Shown: positions 5,895 to 10,232 of the stretch, one piece after another | Numbering within the stretch: position 1 is the stretch's first letter | Layout: every line of letters begins with the position of its first letter | Origin: Sulfurovum sp. bin170 | GTDB lineage: Bacteria > Campylobacterota > Campylobacteria > Campylobacterales > Sulfurovaceae | Direction of reading: 5' to 3' | Assembly: GCF_010892395.1 (NCBI RefSeq) | Contig: NZ_JAACKB010000172.1 | Location: 1 to 10,232, forward strand | DNA: 10,232 bases | Translations under genes and position numbers: made by a program | Notes under the pieces: model-generated | The model's database searches: none | What the model was told of the DNA's origin: nothing | What the model saw: only the letters and a program-made list of their open reading frames with translations

Positions 5895-6872
5895 ATGTTC
5901 GCATACATTATAAAACGATTACTATACGCTATCCCAATCCTAATAGGTGTCAACCTAATAACATTTATGCTATTTTTTATGGTAAATACTCCTGATGATA
6001 TGGCACGGTCACAACTTGGTGCAAAACAGGTGACTCCTGAGATGATAGAGGCTTGGAAAGTGGAGAGAGGATATGATAAACCTCTGTTTGTCAATGGAGA
6101 AGCAGATGGAATATCCACCGTGACCGATACGCTATTTGTCCAAGAGTCGCTCAAACTTTTTACCTTTAATTTTGGATTTTCTGATGCAAAGCGTGATATA
6201 GGGAGTGACATCAAGGAGCGAATGATGCCCAGTTTAGCAATTGCACTGCCTACTTTTGCAATAGCTCTGATTACCAATATCTCTTTGGCTCTGCTGTTGG
6301 TTCTCTTTCGAGGCTCTATGTTGGATACGAGCATGATGATTGTAGCTGTGATGATTATGTCTATCTCTTCTCTTTTCTATATCATAGCAGGACAGGTGCT
6401 ACTCTCCAAAATCTACCATTGGGTTCCAATCTCTGGATTTGAATCAGGTTGGGGTGGGGTCAAATTTATTATTCTGCCTATTATGATAGGAGTCTTTGCA
6501 GGAATCGGTGCAGGGGTGCGTTGGTATCGCTCTATCTTTTTGGAGCAGATAAACCAAGACTATGTACGAACAGCGAGAGCCAAAGGGCTGTCTGAACTTC
6601 GTGTACTCTTTGGGCATGTGTTGAGTAATGGAATGTTACCAATCTTAACAGGTGTGGTGGTGGTGATTCCAACGCTCTTTATGGGAAGCTTGATTATGGA
6701 GTCATTTTTTGGAATTCCTGGGCTTGGCTCTTATACCATTGATGCTATTAACTCACAGGATTTTGCTATTGTAAAGGCGATGGTATTTTTGGGGTCGGTG
6801 CTTTATATTATTGGGTTGATTTTGACGGATATATCCTATACCATATTTGACCCTCGGGTGAAGTTGGGGTAG
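5895..6872 (+). CDS. Peptide ABC importer permease (DppB/OppB/YejB type)
   Basis: One of the two membrane subunits of a peptide-type ABC importer, 325 residues. It opens with the typical MFAYIIKRLLYAIPILIGVN helix, then a periplasmic loop (about 31-110), and further helices near 113-138, 146-170, 190-208, 248-270 and 295-314. The cytoplasmic EAA loop that contacts the ATPase is clear: DYVRTARAKGLSELRVLFGHVL (222-243). The family ending is also present: ESFFGIPGLGSYTIDAINSQDF and DPRVKL. A GAGG ribosome site (5882-5885) lies 9 bases before the ATG. The gene looks intact. Its usual partners, an OppC-type permease and one or two ATPases, do not follow; jetD starts three bases after its stop. It may pair with subunits encoded beyond the right edge or elsewhere. 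Confidence 0.92.
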   Translation: MFAYIIKRLLYAIPILIGVNLITFMLFFMVNTPDDMARSQLGAKQVTPEMIEAWKVERGYDKPLFVNGEADGISTVTDTLFVQESLKLFTFNFGFSDAKRDIGSDIKERMMPSLAIALPTFAIALITNISLALLLVLFRGSMLDTSMMIVAVMIMSISSLFYIIAGQVLLSKIYHWVPISGFESGWGGVKFIILPIMIGVFAGIGAGVRWYRSIFLEQINQDYVRTARAKGLSELRVLFGHVLSNGMLPILTGVVVVIPTLFMGSLIMESFFGIPGLGSYTIDAINSQDFAIVKAMVFLGSVLYIIGLILTDISYTIFDPRVKLG

Positions 6873-6875
6873 AGT

Positions 6876-8033
6876 ATGTCACTAGCTCTTCAAACTCCCA
6901 AAAAGATAATGCAAAAATTACGCACTATCTATCAAAAAGGGGAGCATCTACAGGCTCATCTCAACAATGGAACTTTTAGTGTTCTTATAAAGTTCAAAAG
7001 GTTATCCCAAAAAAATATTCAAGATAATTTTACAGAGATTAGAGCGTGGATAGAGGAGTTGAATCGAAGCCCTTTTAAGATAGAGTTTCAGCAGATTGGC
7101 TATCGTTCACTTGGAGAGCAGTCTATTCCCAAAGTTCTACACCTTAACCAAGAGCAGTTTTTGAAATATCTATCCAAAGAGAGGGCTTTTGAGAGACATA
7201 TCTATCTCTGTCAGATGAGTTTTGATAAATTTCCAAAACTGGAGACTCTATTGAGAGAGAATCCTAGTTTGGTGATGGAGTATGATGAGATTTGGGAGAA
7301 GCTTTTGGCTGTTTGTGACTATTTTGTGGCTCATCCTAAACCCAACTGTTATATTCGAGAGTTGGAGATTGAGGGGGTGGATACAAAGTTTATAGAGCAG
7401 TATAAGAAGATAGTTGATAAGTTATTATCTACTATTTTGGAGTCAGATTTTTTTGATAATACCGTTACCAAATTGAGTCATCATGGTTTTGAGAGGAGGT
7501 ATGGACTTAGATATGATTTGCCTACTATTCGTTTCCGTATCTTAGATAAATCACTCTATATTCACGGTCTAAGCGATATCTCTCTGCCTCTTGATGAATT
7601 CAAAAAATTGGATTTGGCATCCAAAACAGTCTATATTACCGAGAACAAGATTAATGGATTGAGCTTTCCCAATATCAAAGGGGCTATGGTTATCTTTGGG
7701 CTTGGGTATGGGGTAGAGAGTCTCAAAGATGTAGCGTGGTTGAGAGAGAAAAAACTCTTCTACTGGGGTGATATTGATACACATGGGTTTGCTATGCTCT
7801 CACAAATACGAAGCTATTTTTTACATATCAAATCTCTTGGCATGGATGAGAAGGTCATTTACTCATGTAAACAGTTGGCTGTAGAGGAGAGTGATTCCAA
7901 AAGATTTTTGGGGGAGTTAAAGAGTTTAACCAGTGAAGAGCAGAGTGTTTTTGAGAGACTAAAAGATGATTTTTATCAGAAAAGATTCCGATTGGAACAG
8001 GAGCGAATCCCTCTATCTATAATTAATCTGTGA
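6876..8033 (+). CDS. jetD: Wadjet system nuclease subunit JetD (DUF3322 + DUF2220, TOPRIM)
   Basis: JetD is the DNA-cleaving subunit of Wadjet, a bacterial SMC complex that recognises and linearises small circular plasmids. The protein has 385 residues. The N-terminal half (about 1-180) matches the DUF3322 pattern (TPKKIMQKLRTIYQKG; IEFQQIGYRSLGEQSIPK). The C-terminal half (about 200-385) is the DUF2220/TOPRIM part: VYITENKINGLSFP with the conserved Glu256, VIFGLGYGV, and YWGDIDTHGFAMLSQIR with the acidic pair Asp299/Asp301. The end LEQERI also fits. All metal-binding residues of a TOPRIM nuclease appear present. It starts three bases after the permease stop with only a weak G-rich site, so it depends on upstream transcription. 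It is the first gene of the Wadjet set here, whereas the commonly described order is A-B-C-D. Confidence 0.93.
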   Translation: MSLALQTPKKIMQKLRTIYQKGEHLQAHLNNGTFSVLIKFKRLSQKNIQDNFTEIRAWIEELNRSPFKIEFQQIGYRSLGEQSIPKVLHLNQEQFLKYLSKERAFERHIYLCQMSFDKFPKLETLLRENPSLVMEYDEIWEKLLAVCDYFVAHPKPNCYIRELEIEGVDTKFIEQYKKIVDKLLSTILESDFFDNTVTKLSHHGFERRYGLRYDLPTIRFRILDKSLYIHGLSDISLPLDEFKKLDLASKTVYITENKINGLSFPNIKGAMVIFGLGYGVESLKDVAWLREKKLFYWGDIDTHGFAMLSQIRSYFLHIKSLGMDEKVIYSCKQLAVEESDSKRFLGELKSLTSEEQSVFERLKDDFYQKRFRLEQERIPLSIINL

Positions 8034-9502
8034 TATACTTCGGCATGACTTACGAACAGTTAAAATATCAAAAAACAAACCACAAAGCCCTGCAACTTCT
8101 AAACGCTGACAACTTCGCTATGATTGTAGCTTTTTTCCATCACAGCTTTAGGTCAACACAGACGCAGACACTCAAAGAGAGTGAAATTTTGACCAAATTG
8201 GATGATTTTCTCTATAATCTAAACCAAGGATATGATGAACCTAAATACCCAAAAACAGCCAAATCCTATCTTGATGATTTTACCAATCAAAAGAGTAGTT
8301 ATCTAAGAAAATACTACGGTTATGAGAGTGATGAGCCACTTTATGAACTCACACCTGATATCGAGAGACTCATAACTTGGCTTGATGGGTTGCAAAAACA
8401 GGAGTTTGTGGCTACGGAGTCCAAACTTAATATTATCATGATTTTGCTAAAAGAGCTAGAGTTTGAGACCAATCTTAGTGATGAGGAGAGATTCCGAGAG
8501 CTGGAGAGGGAAAAGAGAGAGATTGACGCTAAGATAGAGGCGATAAAGAGAAGAGAGTCTATACGGTTTGATGATAGAAAGATAAAAGAGCATTTTATGC
8601 AGATTCAGAAAAATAGCTCTGAACTTCTATCGGATTTTAGGGAGATAGAGCATAACTTTAGAACACTCAACCAAGAGGCAAAAAAAGCGATTACCAATGC
8701 AAACAGTAGCAAAGATGAGGTTCTTGGAGAGATTTTTGAGATAGAGGAGAGCATCAGAGGGAGCAATCAGGGGCAGAGTTTTTACGCTTTTTGGGATTTT
8801 TTGATGGATATGAGACAGATGGAACATCTTGATGAGCTTTTGGATAATCTCTATAGAATTTCACAGATTGAGGAGATGGATAGTGAGAGAAAACTAGAAA
8901 ATCTCAAATATCATCTGCTAAGTGGTGGGGAGAATTCACACAGAGTCTTGGGCAAACTGATAGAGCAGTTGCGAAGATTTATAGATGATAAGCTATGGGT
9001 AGAGAATCGACGAATCTTGGAACTAGCCCATAGCATCGAGCAGAAAGCGATAAAATTAAAAGATAATCCCCCAACGCAAAGAGAGTTTTTTAGTATCAAT
9101 GGAGTTAAGATAACCGTTGAGTCTATCGCCTCCAAACGACTCTTTACACCAAGTAGCAAAGAGGAGTTTTCTCATGAGATAAAAGAGGAGATTGTAGAGA
9201 TAGATTTGAGTAAACTTTACGCACAGGTCTATGTGGATGAGATGGTTTTGAAACAGAATATCCAAAAACTACTCCAACAGAAGTCACAATTTAGCCTAAA
9301 AGAGTTAAATAGCCTCTATCCTATCAAAAAAGGTCTCTCCGAGGTGGTGGTTTATCTAAAACTGGCTCAAAATATGACCAACTCTTATATAGATGAGTAT
9401 CGTGATGAGATGGTGATTGAGGATGAGCGAGGAGCAAAAAAGAGAGTTTTGATGGATAGAGTACTATTTGTACGGAATGGAGAAAAAAATGGAGATAAAT
9501 AA
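8030..9502 (+). CDS. jetA: Wadjet subunit JetA (DUF3375, kleisin-like/MukF-like)
   Basis: JetA is the kleisin-like subunit that bridges the heads of the Wadjet SMC dimer and recruits JetB. The protein has 490 residues, as expected for DUF3375. Recognisable parts are the N-terminal winged-helix region (TYEQLKYQKTNHKALQLLNADN, with IVAFFHHSF), a long coiled coil (about 150-225), the family motif GQSFYAFWDFLMD (248-260), and a C-terminal winged-helix region. That last region contains LYAQVYVDEMVLKQNIQ, PIKKGLSEVVVYLKLA (431-446) and a final VLFVR. The GTG at 8030 overlaps the jetD stop as GTGA, a classic coupled start. An in-frame ATG at 8045 lies closer to the usual family beginning and is the alternative. 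Neither has a Shine-Dalgarno, which favours re-initiation by ribosomes finishing jetD. Confidence 0.93.
   Translation: MIYFGMTYEQLKYQKTNHKALQLLNADNFAMIVAFFHHSFRSTQTQTLKESEILTKLDDFLYNLNQGYDEPKYPKTAKSYLDDFTNQKSSYLRKYYGYESDEPLYELTPDIERLITWLDGLQKQEFVATESKLNIIMILLKELEFETNLSDEERFRELEREKREIDAKIEAIKRRESIRFDDRKIKEHFMQIQKNSSELLSDFREIEHNFRTLNQEAKKAITNANSSKDEVLGEIFEIEESIRGSNQGQSFYAFWDFLMDMRQMEHLDELLDNLYRISQIEEMDSERKLENLKYHLLSGGENSHRVLGKLIEQLRRFIDDKLWVENRRILELAHSIEQKAIKLKDNPPTQREFFSINGVKITVESIASKRLFTPSSKEEFSHEIKEEIVEIDLSKLYAQVYVDEMVLKQNIQKLLQQKSQFSLKELNSLYPIKKGLSEVVVYLKLAQNMTNSYIDEYRDEMVIEDERGAKKRVLMDRVLFVRNGEKNGDK
9479..9482 (+). promoter_or_regulatory. Ribosome binding site that fixes the jetB start
   Basis: GGAG lies inside the end of jetA, 6 bases before the ATG at 9489. 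This is the best-spaced start among the in-frame candidates (TTG 9468, ATG 9477, ATG 9489), and it matches the family beginning, shortly before the IIKLFNGVLY motif. Confidence 0.6.
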
Positions 9503-10040
9503 AGTAACTTCAACGGTGATAATCAAACTCTTTAACGGAGTTCTATACAAAAATGATAACCCAAAAGAGTGGCTAGAGCTAGAGAAATCATTTGCAACCA
9601 TTAGCGACTATCTCAAACCATTGGGCGTAGAGGTGATTTTCGATGAAGCAGAGGGATACGCCTATCTACAGAGCTTGGAGCTAGAGGAGGATTTCCCAAA
9701 ACTGTTACGAAAACGAACTCTAAGCTATAAAGTGAGCCTACTTTTAGTTCTTTTACGCAAACGACTTACCCAATTTGACATGCAGAGCGACGAGAGCAGA
9801 GCCGTGATTAGCAAAGAGGAGATAGTTGAGATGTTTGAACTCTTTTTAAATGAGAGCTTCAATGAGGTAAAACAGGTTAAAGAGATAGAGAGTTTGATTA
9901 AAAAAGTGGTCGATTTGGGCTTTTTGAAGAAGCTTAAAAGTAGTGAGAGCTATGAGATTAAACGGGTCTTGAAATCTTTTGTGGATGCACAGTGGTTGGA
10001 TGAGTTTGATAAGAGATTGGTGGAGTATGAGAGTAAATAG
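9489..10040 (+). CDS. jetB: Wadjet subunit JetB (DUF4194, MukE-like)
   Basis: JetB is the small KITE/MukE-like subunit that binds JetA within the Wadjet SMC complex. The protein has 183 residues with two predicted winged-helix halves. Family-typical segments are TVIIKLFNGVLYKND (9-23), FDEAEGYAYLQ (51-61), LSYKVSLLLVLLRKRLTQFD (78-97) and a C-terminal SYEIKRVLKSFVDAQWLDEFDKRLVEY. It overlaps jetA by 14 bases and has a GGAG ribosome site within jetA. In other Wadjet loci the large SMC-like ATPase gene jetC follows directly. Here no such start-to-long-frame transition is seen before the window ends, 192 bases later. Confidence 0.9.
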   Translation: MEINKVTSTVIIKLFNGVLYKNDNPKEWLELEKSFATISDYLKPLGVEVIFDEAEGYAYLQSLELEEDFPKLLRKRTLSYKVSLLLVLLRKRLTQFDMQSDESRAVISKEEIVEMFELFLNESFNEVKQVKEIESLIKKVVDLGFLKKLKSSESYEIKRVLKSFVDAQWLDEFDKRLVEYESK

Positions 10041-10066
10041 TGAAAAGAGATGAACAAATGTGCTGA
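10040..10066 (+). pseudogene. Possible stump of the jetC start (7-8 codons, speculative)
   Basis: A GTG overlaps the jetB stop as TAGTG, a common arrangement for coupled genes. It opens a frame encoding MKRDEQMC before a TGA at 10064-10066. Right after this the base composition turns almost entirely A/T. That pattern would arise if a coupled jetC had been cut by an insertion after its first codons. Eight codons are far too few to prove homology, and a chance overlap is equally possible. Confidence 0.15.
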
Positions 10067-10085
10067 TTTCATTAAAAAAATAATT

Positions 10086-10110
10086 AAATATTTTTATTTA
10101 AAAAATATTT
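10086..10110. repeat. AT-only 10-bp inverted repeat
   Basis: AAATATTTTT (10086-10095) and AAAAATATTT (10101-10110) are perfect inverted copies separated by ATTTA, and a run of T follows to 10114. It has the layout of an intrinsic terminator after jetB, but a stem with no G/C pair is weak. It may instead be a curved or silencer-bound AT element. Confidence 0.4.
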
Positions 10111-10117
10111 TTTTCTG

Positions 10118-10123
10118 TATAAT
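10118..10123 (+). promoter_or_regulatory. -10 box of a possible new transcription unit
   Basis: TATAAT directly preceded by TG, following a long T-rich run, which is the usual look of a vegetative promoter in Campylobacterota. Transcription would begin near 10130 and run off the right edge through the AAGGAGG at 10212. It implies that whatever lies to the right can be transcribed independently of the jetDAB series. Confidence 0.4.
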
Positions 10124-10154
10124 AAGAATAGATTCAAACAACTTTTAATCGTTA

Positions 10155-10232
10155 TTAATATACAATACGCAAAAGCTTTTTTTGAAGATTTTTAAAAGAG
10201 GCGGTAGAAGTAAGGAGGGGTTGGATTCCCAT
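10155..10232 (-). CDS. Possible C-terminal end of a leftward gene entering from the right (uncertain)
   Basis: On the minus strand a frame is open from the edge to a TAA at 10155-10157, about 25 codons ending in FKNLQKKLLRIVY. A second minus frame is open over a similar length, so openness alone proves little. I recognise no family. If real, the gene would be convergent with jetB and the AT-only inverted repeat would serve as a shared terminator. Confidence 0.12.
   Translation of the reverse strand: MGIQPLLTSTASFKNLQKKLLRIVY
10212..10218 (+). promoter_or_regulatory. Strong Shine-Dalgarno near the right edge
   Basis: AAGGAGG is a full match to the anti-Shine-Dalgarno complement. The window ends in CCAT, so an ATG at 10231 would be completed if the next base is G, 12 bases downstream. 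A TTG at 10221 is closer but only 2 bases away. A gene may therefore start at the edge; its identity is unknown, and jetC is one candidate. Confidence 0.25.

Larger units (their letters stand above)
10041..10232. other. Gene-free AT-rich spacer after jetB, up to the right edge
   Basis: About 190 bases without a convincing gene. The part from about 10055 to 10115 is nearly pure A/T, far above the neighbouring genes. It holds an AT-only inverted repeat, a TATAAT box and, at the far right, a strong Shine-Dalgarno. All plus-strand frames are closed by stops until about 10190. This is where jetC would be expected, so the spacer may mark an insertion boundary or a new transcription unit. Confidence 0.6.

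Noticed and set aside
4483..5897. Nine-base direct repeat ATAGATGTT (4483-4491 and 5889-5897) flanking the AlbA_2 gene as a target-site duplication
   Set aside because: Both copies are simply a stop or A-rich context plus ATG start codons. ATAGATGT also occurs at 5837, so the repeat is too common to mark an insertion by itself.
5777..6334. A 185-codon minus-strand open frame over the permease start
   Set aside because: It lies opposite two well-supported genes, has a serine/isoleucine-rich composition typical of antisense shadows, and has no recognisable domain or ribosome site.
8045..9502. ATG at 8045 as the definite jetA start
   Set aside because: It fits the usual family beginning, but it has no ribosome site, and the GTG at 8030 overlaps the jetD stop in a typical coupling arrangement. 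The five-residue difference cannot be resolved from sequence.
10041..10232. tRNA gene or attachment site in the right-hand spacer
   Set aside because: No cloverleaf, TTCGA-type T-loop or CCA-proximal stem could be traced on either strand.

Overview
The window is AT-rich, single-chromosome-style bacterial DNA. Gene content and protein flavour fit the Campylobacterota (Sulfurimonas/Sulfurovum-like epsilonproteobacteria). Reasons are the VGCEGGF variant of the RsmE SPOUT motif, TATAAT -10 boxes with poor -35 boxes, and the lysine/isoleucine-rich proteins. The lineage call is an inference from style; no rRNA or other marker is present.

Left part (1-2317): housekeeping genes. A 5'-complete but truncated moeA (molybdenum cofactor insertion) runs leftward off the edge. 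It diverges from a two-gene unit made of a small four-helix membrane protein of unknown function and rsmE (16S rRNA U1498 methyltransferase). The leader of that unit can fold into a three-way-junction-like structure. A small KTSC-domain gene lies convergent to rsmE, only 2 bases away.

Middle (2318-6872): genes of a peptide/oligopeptide-type ABC importer. A family-5 substrate-binding protein with a signal peptide and an unusual C-terminal membrane helix starts almost on top of its -10 box. A DppB/OppB/YejB-type permease follows, but the two are separated by a regulator-like gene (AlbA_2/Schlafen-type domain, GHKL-type ATPase domain, winged helix). That gene carries a perfect four-copy 12-bp in-frame repeat encoding TREK units. 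The second permease and the ATPases of the importer are not in the window.

Right part (6876-10232): immediately behind the permease, and in the same direction, are three of the four components of a Wadjet-type SMC anti-plasmid defence system. They appear in the order jetD (DUF3322/DUF2220 TOPRIM nuclease), jetA (DUF3375 kleisin-like) and jetB (DUF4194 MukE-like), with overlapping or coupled starts. The fourth and essential component, the JetC SMC ATPase, would be expected straight after jetB. Instead there is an extremely AT-rich, gene-free stretch with an AT-only inverted repeat, a fresh -10 box and a strong Shine-Dalgarno at the very edge. A 7-codon open stretch overlapping the jetB stop could be the stump of a jetC start. 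Whether jetC sits just outside under its own promoter, lies beyond an insertion, or is lost cannot be decided here.

Together, the stretch 2318-10040 is one same-strand gene series in which a peptide-importer operon appears to host two accessory insertions: a regulator between substrate-binding protein and permease, and a Wadjet module behind the permease.
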